Position numbers and translations under genes: made by a program
Assembly (NCBI GenBank): GCA_012861695.1
Contig: JAAOOA010000434.1
Location: forward strand, 248,001 to 312,000
Direction of reading: 5' to 3'
Origin: Trematomus loennbergii
Lineage: Eukaryota; Chordata; Actinopteri; Perciformes; Nototheniidae
DNA: 64,000 nucleotides
Shown here: piece after piece, positions 12,159-22,488 of the stretch
Numbering within the stretch: the first letter of the stretch is position 1
Layout of the letters: every line of letters starts with the position of its first letter
The notes under the pieces: generated by a model
Told to the model about the DNA's origin: nothing
Seen by the model: only the letters and a program-made list of their open reading frames with translations
Database searches by the model: none

Positions 12159-13343
12159 TAGAGATGGGCGAGTCCTGATTCATCCGGATCATTAACCCGG
12201 ATCCTAGTAATGAGCTGGTCGTGACGAGTCTCCCTCTCCATTAACCCGAGTCCTTTGAGTCCCACACTTGGTGTGACGTACAAATTAAAACTATAAATTG
12301 AGTCACTCGCTACTCTCTTTATAACATGTAAAATCACATTACAACGTACCCCAGTCCATCTGCCTACCCTTTAGCAAGTATACAGGATAGCTGCCTGCCA
12401 GAAGTTATCGTTTGGCTCAGGGGAGGGGACGTGGATCAGTGAAACTTCCTGCAGACTCGTGCGGACTCAGAGCCGTAACCGTAGCAGATCCAGAGATCCA
12501 GAGATCCAGGCAGACTCATCAAGCACGAGTCAACAGCAGACTCAGATTCGCAAATCCTGACTCACTGAATCAAGGGAACTTCCTTCACTTCCTGCAGACT
12601 CGTGGGGACTCAGAGCCGTAACCGTATAGCAGATGCAGAGATCCAGACTCCTCATGCACGAGCATAGCCGCGGGAACTGGGAAGTCATTTTACTTAGGGG
12701 GTGCGGCCAAAAGTGGGGAGAGATTTCAACAACAGTGATATGAAGTTTTTCAAATGTACCCATTCGCAGCCCCGTCTCCAGCACCCCTACTTCCCGCGGC
12801 TATTATGCACGAGTCAACAGCAGACTCAGAGATTCGCAAATCCTGACTCACTGTGCAAAACACAGCAGAGCACTCGTGCGGACTCAGAGCCGTAACCGTA
12901 TAGCAGCAGATCCAGATCCAGCAGACTCGTCCTCATGCACGAGTCCAGCAGACTCAGATTCGCAAATCCTGACTCACTGTGCAAAACACAGCAGACTCGT
13001 GCGGACTCAGAGCCGTAACCATATAGCAGCAGATCCAGAGATCGCAGACTCGTCCTCATGCACGAGTCAACAGCAGACTCAGATTCGCTAAATCGCAAAA
13101 TACCCTTTTTTTTTGTGATCAACATTTTGTATTAAAGCAAAATACACTGTGTAGCGGAGGTTAATATAACGTCAGTTTAATATGCTCGTGAAATGCAACA
13201 CGTTTTCGGTTTCACCGATAGGATTTCTACGGTCTTGGTGATGCTGACTCATATGACTCAAATGACTCGTATGATCCGGATCTCTTCAATGACTGACTCA
13301 GAAGACCCTGAGTCCGTAAAAGGATCCGGATTTGCCATCTCTA
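12159..13343. mobile_element. hAT-like element with internal minisatellite
   Basis: The ends TAGAGATGG (12159-12167) and CCATCTCTA (13335-13343) form a short inverted repeat, continued by GATCCGGAT-type motifs on both sides. No 8-bp target duplication is visible, so assignment rests on the termini. Most of the interior is a degenerate tandem repeat. Confidence 0.6.
12440..13090 (+). repeat. Minisatellite, units about 110-140 bp
   Basis: At least four copies of a unit containing ACTCAGAGCCGTAACCGTA, then AGCAGATCCAGAGATCC, then CAACAGCAGACTCAGATTCG start near 12455, 12596, 12868 and 12985. A non-repeat segment (12665-12800) separates the second and third. Long open frames across the array (repeating SESA... 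peptides) are products of the repeat. Confidence 0.8.
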
Positions 13344-13916
13344 CAAGGAACCTCTGTGGGGGTCCTTGGGGATAAAAGGGAGAGGAGGACAGGGACCAGA
13401 GACAAGAGGGATAAGAGAGAGTTTGACTTTTTTCTGAGGTCAAGCTATTGACTACAAATATTAAAACTATTAATACAGCGCAGTAAAAGTCCTGTATTCG
13501 AGTGTTTACTACAAGAACCACTAACACCAGAGAGAAATACAAAAAGATTCCTAGTTATTTCTCGTAATACGAATAGCAATTATTAAACAAAATACATGGA
13601 ATTGTTGCGTGCTATTATTTAATGTTGTATCCATTACGTGTAAGCTTCAATCAATTATTCCTTTTTCTTTTTCTTTCTCCTCTTTTCCTGATTTGTGAAT
13701 TGTTTTGTAGTTATTTGATGTATCTAAGTGTTTTGTTTTGTCATGTATGCCTTTGTTATATCATTTCTTTAAAATAAAAAAGGAGTGTGTCGGAGCATAC
13801 CACAGGGTAGTATTTCTTATCACAGCAAAGACAAACTGCAATATCTATGTTATGTGAGGTTTCACATTGTCCTTGCTTCCTGCTACAGGGAGGTCAGAGT
13901 TCACAGTACGCCAGAC

Positions 13917-14060
13917 CAGTGGTTCCCAACCTTTTTTTTCTCGTGTCCCCCTTCATCTGCCCCTGAGGAGCCTTTAGAGAGGCTCTGCGTTGTTCCTCCC
14001 AGTGAAGGCCAATCTCTCAAACCAGCAGGCCACAATCACATACACACCTCCATTTAGAAA
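13917..14060 (+). mobile_element. hAT terminus fragment upstream of nppb
   Basis: CAGTGGTTCCCAACC at 13917-13931 is the standard terminus of a large group of vertebrate hAT elements, followed by the usual T-rich stretch and CCCCTTCATCTGCCCC. No opposite end is visible, so it is a truncated copy. It ends about 220-360 bp upstream of the nppb TATA box. Confidence 0.6.
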
Positions 14061-14213
14061 CTCTGTCACACTGTCTGTGGGTTTACTACTTCCCGTGTGC
14101 AGGGGGGGGAGTGGGTTTCTGAAACAAAGTAGCAAATAGAAGCAGCTATGTCATAAGAATGCATCATATCTAAGGGACAATGCTTTAAAAGGAGCAGTTT
14201 CCGACAGCTCCTG

Positions 14214-14219
14214 TTATCA
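14214..14219 (-). promoter_or_regulatory. GATA-type site, nppb promoter
   Basis: TTATCA on this strand reads TGATAA on the other, a GATA-factor core, about 65 bp upstream of the TATA box. GATA4 sites are established regulators of mammalian BNP promoters. Function here is inferred. Confidence 0.45.
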
Positions 14220-14231
14220 GAGGCAGGTGTC

Positions 14232-14238
14232 AGGAATG
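14232..14238 (-). promoter_or_regulatory. M-CAT (TEAD) site, nppb promoter
   Basis: AGGAATG reads CATTCCT on the minus strand, an exact M-CAT core bound by TEAD factors in muscle and heart promoters. It lies about 45 bp upstream of the TATA box and beside the GATA-type site, an arrangement known from cardiac genes including BNP. Confidence 0.45.
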
Positions 14239-14279
14239 CCAGTCCAATTCTTGGCATACCTCTGTGTGCCAAGCTCCCG

Positions 14280-14286
14280 TATAAAA
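14280..14286 (+). promoter_or_regulatory. TATA box of nppb
   Basis: TATAAAA in the context CCCGTATAAAAGTG lies 96 bp before the end of the 5' UTR. Transcription is expected to start near 14310, giving a 5' UTR of about 70 nt before the ATG at 14382. Confidence 0.75.
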
Positions 14287-14381
14287 GTGAGAGCTACTGC
14301 TGCTGGCCCAGCATCCAAACAGCTTCCAGAAAAACAAGATCTTTCATCCATTGATACCATCAACAGGAACTCACAGGAAAC

Positions 14382-15417
14382 ATGTGTCTGTCTTCCATTC
14401 CCCTCTGTGGCTTCCTCCTCATCTTAAACCTACAGCTGTTCTACACATCTCCCATCAGCCCCGGCCTCTCTGACGCTGACATAGACTTCTTTAAGGTGAG
14501 GCTCTGATTGGTCCTGAAACCTGGGGTGGTAGTTTGTATGAGATCAAGGGAACATGGACAACACTTTCAACACTTGCAGAGACTGCATTTTATTTAACCG
14601 ATTTATGTTTAGTTATAGATCGTAATGTATAAACATCATATCCTACATTATTTGGACCCTTGGGACCATATATGATATAATTGGACTTTGATGTGATCAG
14701 ATATGAGTTACTGAAGTTAAATATGTGCTCTAAGCAAATAACTGAAAGTGTCATGATAACGTGACAAATAATGCTACGGTTGTAGAGTCAACCACATTGA
14801 ATTAAGGGCTGAAAATGTGAATATTTGGCGATTACCCTGTAGATTAGAAGAATATCACAAATGCTTCTAATGGTCTTAACATCTGCTTCCGATTACTATG
14901 TCTAAAGGTGCTGACATCATTGTTTGAAGGCCCTTCCTTGAATGTATGTCCTTAATCCAAATTTGAAATGTTTCTGTCTAGTATGCAAGACATGGCATAA
15001 CCTGTGTATATGTGGATGTTGCAGGAGCTCCTTAGCAGACTCGAGGAGTCCGTTTCCGAAGTGGAGCAGAGTGTCACTGCAGAGAGGAACCTGGAGAGCC
15101 TGAGCACAGAGGAGGCGGCAGACGGACAGCAGCCCCCCCCAACTCTGGATGAGGCAGCAATCAGGGAGTTTCTCTCAGCAAAGAACCTGAAGAGCGTCCG
15201 CAGCGAATCGACCAGGAAGTCGTCCAGCTGCTTCGGCCGGCGGATGGACCGGATCGGCTCCATGAGCTCTCTGGGCTGCAACACAGTCGGCAAATACAGT
15301 AAGTTACAGTGACCACATGTTTGTAATCATATTAAATAATAACATGTGTACCAATATTCAAATATAATAGTCCTAACAGAGCTGTTGTTATCTGTTTCTC
15401 TTGCAGATCCAAAGTAA
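14382..15417 (+). CDS. nppb: B-type natriuretic peptide precursor, three exons
   Basis: The gene encodes a cardiac hormone precursor that is secreted and acts through guanylyl-cyclase natriuretic peptide receptors to control salt, water and vascular tone. The coding exons are 14382-14495, 15025-15298 and 15407-15417. Donors are AAG|GTGAGG and ACA|GTAAGT and acceptors end GCAG, giving 132 residues. The signal peptide is hydrophobic (LCGFLLILNLQLF, residues 8-20). The propeptide in exon 2 is acidic (SRLEESVSEVEQS). The mature peptide follows STR and contains the 17-residue disulfide ring CFGRRMDRIGSMSSLGC, then a tail ending GKYNPK that is completed by the tiny third exon. The three-exon layout, ring motif and AU-rich 3' UTR fit teleost BNP. 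ANP and VNP differ in the ring and tail. No neighbouring nppa or VNP gene is visible in the window. Natriuretic-peptide identity is near certain, the BNP subtype somewhat less so. Confidence 0.9.
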
Positions 15418-15487
15418 AGAGAAAGTCTTACCAGCACAATCCTGGAACTGCAATGTCTCTCCTAAAATATGATTTTATTTGAAAGCT

Positions 15488-15541
15488 ATTTATTTACTCA
15501 TATTTATTAAATATTGTTAGTTGCTAACGTGTATTTATTTA
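15488..15541 (+). promoter_or_regulatory. AU-rich element in nppb 3' UTR
   Basis: Five ATTTA pentamers occur within 54 bases (overlapping pairs at 15488-15496 and 15533-15541 and one at 15502-15506), starting about 70 nt after the stop codon. Repeated AUUUA motifs that shorten mRNA half-life are a known hallmark of BNP transcripts and support the nppb call. Confidence 0.7.
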
Positions 15542-15653
15542 AATTGAATATAAGAATGTTCTTTATGTACTGTTTAATGTTTAAATACATGTTTACAACT
15601 GCACATCATTGAGCCTAGTGTTTCTAAAGCAGGGGTCTCCAACCTTTCTTCAT

Positions 15654-15836
15654 TACATTACATGTCACTTGTTAGACGCTTTTATCCAAAGCGACTTACA
15701 TACTCAATACTGTGGGCAATCACCACAGGAGCAATTTGGGGTGAAGTGTCTTGCCCAGGGACACAACGACATGCTGACTGCAGTGGGGTTTGAACCTGTG
15801 ACCCCCCTGATCCGAACACCAACGCCACACGCCTCC
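15654..15836 (-). mobile_element. tRNA-derived SINE
   Basis: A 183-bp insertion flanked by TCTTCAT direct repeats (15647-15653 and 15837-15843). On the minus strand it carries a B-box (GGTTCAAACCCC), then sequence ending AAGCGTCTAACAAGTGAC. The body matches the teleost repeat with TTATCCAAAGCGACTTACAT and GTCTTGCCCAGGGACAC. A related copy lies at 36610-36718. Confidence 0.75.
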
Positions 15837-16142
15837 TCTTCATCTGAGAGCTACTTTGAAAAATGAAAGTGGCCAAGAGCTTCTTGCATCACATCGCTTA
15901 CATTTATTCACATAGCACTCATCAGTTGAATTAAGCTACTTTTCTACACGTGTGAAATTGCAATACCTAAAGCTTATCAAAAATCTTAACTTCACATCAA
16001 GGTCCAAGAAAACGACAATTTCTCACATATTATTATGGCCCACATAGTAAGTACATCGCTGAAAATTCACATAAATGTCCAAGAAAAAAAGAAACATTGT
16101 TCACTTCTTATTATGGCCCACGTAGTAAATACATCACCTTAA

Positions 16143-16619
16143 CACTAGAACCGCCAGAGGTCGCTGTATACTGAGCTCAACGTGAGCTCAGTCATCCAAG
16201 ATCTTGTATTCTCCAAGATGTTACACTATCTATAACTATATATCTGTCTATCTCTCTCTCTCTCTCTATCTATCTATCAATATATCTATCTATCTATCTC
16301 TCTCTCTCTCAATCTATCTCTCTATCTATAAGGAACCGCAGTAGACAAAAGGCGTTGCTATAGCAACACGTCATGTTACGCTGCATTTTCTATGAGGTAA
16401 ATATTACCCGCTGGTGGATATAGGTATAAATGGCAATTTTTTGGGCGATCTTTTCAATCTGACTTCATATTGACCATTTTTAACAACAGAGGGTGCTATA
16501 TAACACACTTTCAGGAAAAGTCACAGACTGGGAGACTTAATATTTATTGAAAAAAAGTTACATACGCCTACAATCAAAAAACATCTGCGGGTAAAATGTA
16601 CCCGTTGGCGGTTCTAGTG
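16143..16619. mobile_element. piggyBac-like MITE, copy 1
   Basis: The ends CACTAGAACCGCC and GGCGGTTCTAGTG form an inverted repeat flanked on both sides by TTAA (16139-16142 and 16620-16623), the piggyBac target duplication. The interior has a TCTA/TC microsatellite (16247-16331) and no gene. A second copy is at 24098-24504. Confidence 0.85.
16247..16331 (+). repeat. (TCTA)n/(TC)n compound microsatellite
   Basis: Interrupted TCTA and TC runs inside the piggyBac-like MITE. Confidence 0.9.
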
Positions 16620-16685
16620 TTAATCACACCTTACAAGCATCTTATGGCACATGTGTAAAATAAGTGCATTCACTCTTTTTTACAG

Positions 16686-17051
16686 TTAGTGAGATGACTG
16701 GCACTGCATGGAGTCCACCATAGAGGTGTATGCTGGAGTGTACCCACTTAGGTTCACTGCTGGAGTGTACCCACTTAGGTTCACTCTAATAGAGTCATTT
16801 AAATGTTCATCAGTCAGTCTTGTTCTGTATTTAGATTTCATGACATTCATGTCAGAAAAAGCTGCTTCACAAAGGTATGAAGAGCCAAATAAAGCAGACA
16901 TGTTCAGTGCTGCTTGGTGAATGTTCTTATAGTTTTCTGGGTCTACAAGGCTCCAGAAATGTTGTGAGTTTTGCTGAGACTTAAGCTGAACATGATTTTG
17001 GAGATTTATAACCTCCATCTCCACAGGATTGACACTGAATAGTTCAGCCAT
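16686..17051 (-). pseudogene. hAT transposase C-terminal dimerisation domain
   Basis: The 121-residue frame contains LNMSALFGSSYLCEAAFSDM followed by KSKYRTRLTDEHL. This is the conserved hAT C-terminal dimerisation motif as found in ZBED5/SCAND3-like transposases. The upstream catalytic region is absent, so this is the tail of a much longer protein (family length about 600 residues). The first Met is internal to the homologous sequence and not a true start. An exact 27-bp tandem duplication (16732-16785) repeats VNLSGYTPA in frame near the C-terminus. Orientation agrees with the hAT terminus at 15630 being the 3' end of this element. Confidence 0.8.
16732..16785 (-). repeat. Exact 27-bp tandem duplication
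   Basis: Two identical 27-bp units (16732-16758 and 16759-16785) add nine residues in frame to the hAT remnant. Confidence 0.95.
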
Positions 17052-17055
17052 CTTA

Positions 17056-17814
17056 TTCTTCTTCTTCGTCTTGACATTGAATTATAACTCATAATAAATC
17101 AACTGTATAGGTCTAGCCTCCCTATATCTGTGTGTGAAATTGTTCCATCCTTAAAAACAAATAACTAATACTTCTGCAGTCTAGCTGCAGCTTCTAGCAA
17201 CGTCTTCTGTTAAACAAAGACACTGAATGTCTTGAAGGTGGCATCACACACATGACTTGAGTCTGAACACAGCAGACAACAGGAGTATTTACAACAGCAT
17301 ATACAAACAAAAATACTGCATGTGGGTGCACACTTACATTCTCTGTCTCACTGTTACATAAATCCCATGAATGTATGAGATTAAGTTAGCTTCATCATAT
17401 CTCAATCAGAGATCAACATTTGTTTAAGTGAATAATAAAGTTTCTATCAGCCTGTCACTCATTATTTTCAGGGAGGGGCGGGTTTGGAGGAACAGACGAG
17501 ACGGTGATCGCGGAAGCTTTCCTGCTGCCTTCACAAACTTTACACACATATTTATCAACTGAAAATAGCAAGAGGACATTCATACTCGCAATCCAAGGCT
17601 TGATTAAATCCACCAAAAACCTGACATGATTGTAAAGCGAGTATTTTTTAAAACATAAATCCCTGTGTGTCTCTGAGCCGCAGCGACAGCCTGATTCAGA
17701 GCGGATTGTTCTGGGACTGGTGTTGCTTGTGTGGAGTCTATTTTTATATAACATTACAAGAGGGATTCTTATTATTACATTATATGCTTATTGTGCTCAT
17801 GAGATTGCTATGAC
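17056..17814. other. No gene recognised
   Basis: AT-rich sequence. A GC-richer patch around 17470-17720 has open frames but no motif or splice support. Confidence 0.4.
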
Positions 17815-18087
17815 CAGAGATGGGGTCGTTACTAAAAAAAAGTATATATTACATATTACATATTACTTTAAAAAAAAAGTAATATATTACACTACTTCGT
17901 TACTCTCTCCATAAAGTAACTCCTTACTTACTCGTTACTTTACTGTTACTTTACTCGCAGGGCCGGCCCGCCCCTCCCTACAGGCAGATCACGCAGACTG
18001 CTAAAGTTTCAAATGTTCTCTTTAGTTCAGTTTCCATTGTCGCATAAGACTGATCCAGATAGCTCTGACTATGGCTGTCCTCTGTCT
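17815..18087 (+). mobile_element. Truncated hAT end, same family as 23120-23997
   Basis: It starts CAGAGATGGGGTCGTTACTA and matches the first ~270 bp of the nested hAT at 23120, including CGTTACTTTACTCGCAGGGC and the segment to CTGTCCTCTGTCT. The match then stops, so this is a 5'-end fragment. Confidence 0.75.
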
Positions 18088-18694
18088 GGCTGCGTCACCG
18101 ACGATTTGATATTCGTGTGACAGAAAAAAACAAACAAAAATAAAAGCTTTATGTCCAGCGCGGCCGAAAATCAAGAAGCAACGTTACTACGCTATTCGAT
18201 TATGTTTTGTCACTACATCGATGCAGAATCGCCCCCGTCCGCATTGCCATGCATCGTAGAAACGATTAATTTCAAACCCCTAAGGCCTATTGTAATGGCA
18301 ACTTTAATGTTCCAATGTCCTATATTCGTTTATTGCCATTACTTCACAGGAGATGGAGAGTGATCCAGACTCAGACACACCAGATGATTTTCCGGTCCTT
18401 TGCTGCAGTTTAGAATGATATTTATTGAGCGTTTACATACCAAGGTTTAATTATTCTGTCAATGGTTGTATCTACAGATTTATTTTTCTTAACTTGTTAA
18501 GGTTACGCGCACCCGGAAGATTCGGATGCAAGTTTTCAGCGCTTGTCCGTGCATCCATATGCTCGTTACTTTAAAACGTTTTGATGTGATTTAGGTGCCT
18601 TTTTCTGTACAGTAGTATTTGCCACGACGTTGTCTTTAGACTTTCTCGACGATGTTCGTCGCATGAATAAGCGGCAGCATTAGGGCAATATCTG
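18088..18694. other. No gene recognised between hAT fragment and LINE
   Basis: Mixed-composition sequence of about 600 bp with no long frame, terminal repeat or recognisable motif. Confidence 0.4.
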
Positions 18695-19427
18695 TGAATT
18701 ACTCTCACACCCTACACACTACTGAAACCACAATCAGGTCATCTACGATCTACGGAGGCCTGCTCCCACCTGTAGAGTGGCTCCACGCTTCGGGCTGGGG
18801 CCTGCTTTCACCGGGCGTGTGCTGCTGTGCGGAGGAGGATTGCCGCGGCTGGGGCCTGCTCTCCACCTGTCCTGGTTCTGCTGTTACGGAGGCCTGCTCC
18901 CACCTGTCGTGTGTTCCAGTGTCGTGTGCTGCTTGCTGAGGAGACCTCTTACCCCGGGGATACCACGGAGAGACCGGTGCGCTTCCTCGCTGCTGCTTTC
19001 GCCTGTCCTTTGCTGCTGTGAGGAGGAGGATTTTTGCCCCGGGAACATCGCGGATATTGTGTGCTGGTCTGGGAGGATGGCCCATATCGTGATTCTGCTG
19101 TGCCTGTTAACTGTTCTGGACTATGAGAAGATCTCTAGTCATCCTGAGAAGCCTACTGGATTCAGGTCTGTTCTGCCACCCGCAGTAGGCATCCCCTGCA
19201 AAGGGTCGGATGTGTTACACAAACAGTTACCGGTCACCTTGTCGCAGACAATCTGCTCGACAAAATATGTTTGTCTTTTTTGTTTGCCTGCGATGATGGT
19301 ACTTCAGGACTGCTTCTTAAGCTCAAATCACACTCTCGCAGACTTTTCCGGTGATTCTAAAGTAGATGACAATGTGTGTGTGTCGATTAAGAGGAAAAGA
19401 TGCCTGTTTTTTTGTTGTTATTACTGT

Positions 19428-20520
19428 CAGGAAATGTTCAACCTAACCCTGGTCCGCCCAGTAGTAGTAGTCAGATCGCTACTCCTGCTGATTTTAAAGC
19501 TAGTCTGGGTTGGGTTTCATCCACTTGAATGTGCGCAGTCTGTTAGGTAAACTAGATTTTGTCCGCATTTGGGCAAGCTCGACTGACGCTGACGTCATTG
19601 TGTTATCAGAAACATGGCTAAATAAAACTATTTTGGCCTCTGACATATCCTTAAATGGCTATAATGTGTATCGTACCGACCGGCCTAATAAAGGTGGTGG
19701 AGTTGCCATTTATGTTAAGAATAAGTTCAGTGTAACCACATTGATCTCCAAATCTGTCAGTAAGCAATTCGAATTTTTAGCCTTAAATATAGAAGTGGCA
19801 AAGGGGCAACAAGTCATGGTGGTGGGGTGTTACAGACCCCCCTCAGCTGTCAAGGACTCCTTGTCTTCACTAGCAAAACTTTTATCACAACTAGACTACA
19901 AGGAAATAGTGCTACTTGGAGATTTTAACTGGGACTGGTTAACTGCAGTATCAGAGGATTTTAAAAACCTTTGTATCTCTCTGAATGTTACTCAGATTGT
20001 TGACAGTCCTACTCGCCCTAACGTTAAGTCCCCTAATAAATCTCCCTAATTGATCTCATTCTAACTAATGTTCCCTATAAATACCCATCTGTGGGAGTAT
20101 TTGCAAATGATGTGAGTGACCACTGTGTTGTAGCCACAATTAGGGACACTAAGGTCCAAAAGGTTAAACCCCGTATTATTATTAAGAGACACATAAAACA
20201 TTTTGTGGAGCAGGGTTTTGTTCATGATCTGTTTGGGTTTGATTGGGGAAAAATCGATCTGTGTGCTGATGTTGAAACTGCATGGTCTTATTTTTATCTT
20301 GGTTTTATGGAAATTATAGATAGACATGCACCCCTACGTACTTTTAGAGTAAAGGGACGAGACAATCCTTGGTTTTCTGCTGAACTGTCCAGTCTCCTAC
20401 ATGAGAGAAACAAGGCCTGGGCAAAGGCTAGGAAATCAGGCTCAGAGGTGAATGGCTGCGTTTTAGGCAACTAAGAAATAGCTTCACTTCACAGGTCAAA
20501 AGTGCTAAGTCGAAGTACTA
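19428..20520 (+). pseudogene. LINE ORF2 N-part: AP endonuclease
   Basis: This part would nick target DNA to prime reverse transcription. Motifs of the apurinic-like endonuclease appear in order: FIHLNVRSL, LSETWL (catalytic Glu), NKGGGVAIYV, GCYRPPS, LLGDFNWDW (catalytic GDFN) and, in a shifted frame, DLILTN and SDHCVVA (the SDH motif). Just upstream, GNVQPNPGP (19430-19456) matches the short proline-glycine motif that precedes the endonuclease in fish L2-like proteins and resembles a 2A translational-skipping peptide. Here the usual acidic residues are replaced, so skipping is unlikely. Frameshifts are visible near 19510 (between the 2A-like region and FIHLNV) and at 20046 (a lost base before the LIDLIL motif). 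Confidence 0.85.
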
Positions 20521-20521
20521 T

Positions 20522-21895
20522 TTGTCAGTTACTACAGAAAACCTAAATAATCCTAGGAAATTTTGGAAAGCCATAAAATCGCTATCCACCGGTGAGATCC
20601 GAAATGAGCTACCTCCGTGCATTACCACAGCATCTGGCTCTATATCGGACAGGGCTACTATGTTAAATTGTTTTAATGAGCATTTTGTGTCCTGCGGTTC
20701 TATGTTTGATTCTGTGACTAACTCTGCTTCTGTGAACACCACAGTCGGTGACTCTGAACAATGTGGTCTGGAAAACCCTTTCAGTTTTACTCCTTTTACT
20801 GTTGATGTTGTTCGTGAAGCTTTAACCAAGTTAGATCCTAAGAAACCGGCCGGCCCGGACAACGTGGAACCTTTCTTTTTAAAGATAGCTGCAGATTTTA
20901 TTGCTCCACCTCTCACTACTCTTTTTAACCTCTCCCTCAGCACAAACACAATTCCAAAACTGTGGAAGTCAGCGTATGTCCTGCCTTTGCTGAAAGGAGG
21001 GGAGGCAACTGTTTTAAATAATTATAGGCCCATCTCTAAATTGTCAGTTCTGGCTAAGGTTCTTGAACGCCTAGTGAGTGAACAGGTAAAGGTGTTTTTA
21101 TGTACAAATGACATCCTGTCTAAACATCAGTCAGGCTTCAGAAAGCAACATAGCACCATCACTGCCACAATGAAAGTGGTGAATGATGTGGCGAGTATTT
21201 TAGATAATAAGCAGAGTTGTGCAGCTCTATTTATTGACCTTTCCAAAGCGTTTGATACCGTCGATCATCGCATCTTAAAGCAGAGGCTACTCAGTATTGG
21301 CTTATCCAGCCATGCAGTGGGGTGGTTTGTGAACTACCTCTCTGAAAGGTCCCAATGTGTTCATTTTGATGGGCTGTCTTCTGAGTGGTTAAACATTACT
21401 AATGGTGTTCCTCAAGGTTCTGTTTTAGGTCCACTTTTATTCTCCATCTACATCAATAGTTTAGGTGAAAATGTCGATGGAGCAACCTTACATTTTTATG
21501 CGGACGATACCGTTATGTACTGTGCAGGTCCCTCCATTAAGGAGGCTGTTGTTGAATTGCAACTGCTTTTAACATTATTCAGACTCAGCTCTCTGAACTA
21601 AAGCTTCTTTTAAATGGATAAAACCAAGGTAATGCTCTTTTCAAAAGCCAAAAAGACACCAGAGCCTGTTTTAGATATTTTAACTACGCAAGGAATAAAA
21701 CTTGAAGTGGTTGCCTGTTACAAATACCTTGGTATCTGGCTTGATGATTGTCTCACTTTTAAACGTCATGTCAATAACCTGCTTAAAAAACTGAGGGTTA
21801 GACTAGGTTTCTTCTACAGGAACAAGTCCTGTTTCTCGCTCGAGGCCAGAAAAAGGCTAGTCATGTCAGTGGCGAGCCGTGAGCTTTATACCTAG
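20522..21895 (+). pseudogene. LINE ORF2 C-part: reverse transcriptase
   Basis: The reverse transcriptase is the enzyme for target-primed reverse transcription. Its motifs are NYRPISKLSVLAKVLE, HQSGFRKQHST, FIDLSKAFDTVDH (motif A, catalytic Asp), GVPQGSVLGPLLF (motif B) and HFYADDTVMY (motif C, the YADD catalytic pair), followed in a second frame by KTKVMLFSKA and YKYLGIWLDD. The 359-codon frame ends at 21601, and homologous sequence resumes in another frame from 21614 to 21895, so a small indel separates palm and thumb. Downstream remnants to about 22310 (LPSYICS-type, then ...LDEIIGYL) are further broken. All catalytic residues are intact but not in one frame. Confidence 0.9.
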
Positions 21896-22488
21896 GCCCT
21901 CTGACCCCCACCCCTTCCCTCGAAAAATTAGATGCCGCCTATCACAGTGCTCTGAGATTTGTTACTAACTGTAAAGCACTTACTCATCACTGTACCCTGT
22001 ATGCCAAGGCAGGTCTGCCTTCACTTACTGTCGGAGGCTCAGTCATTGGTACATGTTCATCTACAAAGCCATGCTGGGTAAACTACCTTCTTATATCTGC
22101 TCCTTGATCTCACGGAGAGTGGCAAGTAGCTATTGCCTGAGATCACAGGATGTGTTTTTTACATGTGCCAAGTGCTAGGACTGTTTTAGGTGCTAAAGCT
22201 TTATGTGCGCTGCTCCTCTAGCTTGGAACACCATGCAAAAAATATTGAAACTGAGCATTTTGATTCCCTTGCATCATTTTAAAGCACGACTGGATGAAAT
22301 TATTGGATACCTGTAAATGTAAATAGGATGCTAATGTATACCCCTGTAATTATGTTGTGATGTCCTTTTTGTTTTCTGTTGTTTTTATATGTGTAACCAA
22401 TGTACCGCAGGTCTCCCTTGTAAAAGAGATCGTTGATCTCAATGGGATTTTTAACCTGGATAAATAAAGGCTACAAACAAACAAACAA

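Larger units (their letters stand above)
15630..17055 (-). mobile_element. hAT remnant carrying SINE and MITE insertions
   Basis: The terminus CAGGGGTCTCCAACC begins at 15630. After a SINE (15654-15836), the sequence resumes as CTGAGAGCTACTTTGAAAAA, typical of fish hAT 3' ends. The minus-strand transposase C-terminus lies at 16686-17051. The far end is not visible. The copy is old and broken. Confidence 0.65.
18695..22488 (+). mobile_element. L2-like non-LTR retrotransposon (LINE), nearly full length
   Basis: A 3.8-kb element with, in order, a GC-rich 5' region containing a repeated GGAGGCCTGCTCCCACCTGT segment, an ORF2-type coding region with endonuclease and reverse transcriptase, and a 3' UTR. 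The 3' UTR carries TCTCCCTTGTAAAAGAGATC...AACCTGGATAAATAAAGG and an (ACAA)n tail. That 3' end is characteristic of fish L2/CR1-like LINEs. The 5' boundary is approximate. Several frameshifts inactivate it. Confidence 0.85.

Noticed and set aside
13344..13790. LTR-like stretch with a GGGATAAAAGGG box
   Set aside because: No TG...CA boundaries or duplicated flank could be found, so it is left unannotated.
15787..15797. tRNA gene suggested by B-box sequence
   Set aside because: The B-box belongs to a SINE, and no cloverleaf or acceptor stem can be drawn around it.
18750..19085. Minus-strand 111-codon frame in the LINE 5' region
   Set aside because: It is a Pro/Arg/Gln-rich frame arising from GC-rich 5' UTR repeats, antisense to the element.
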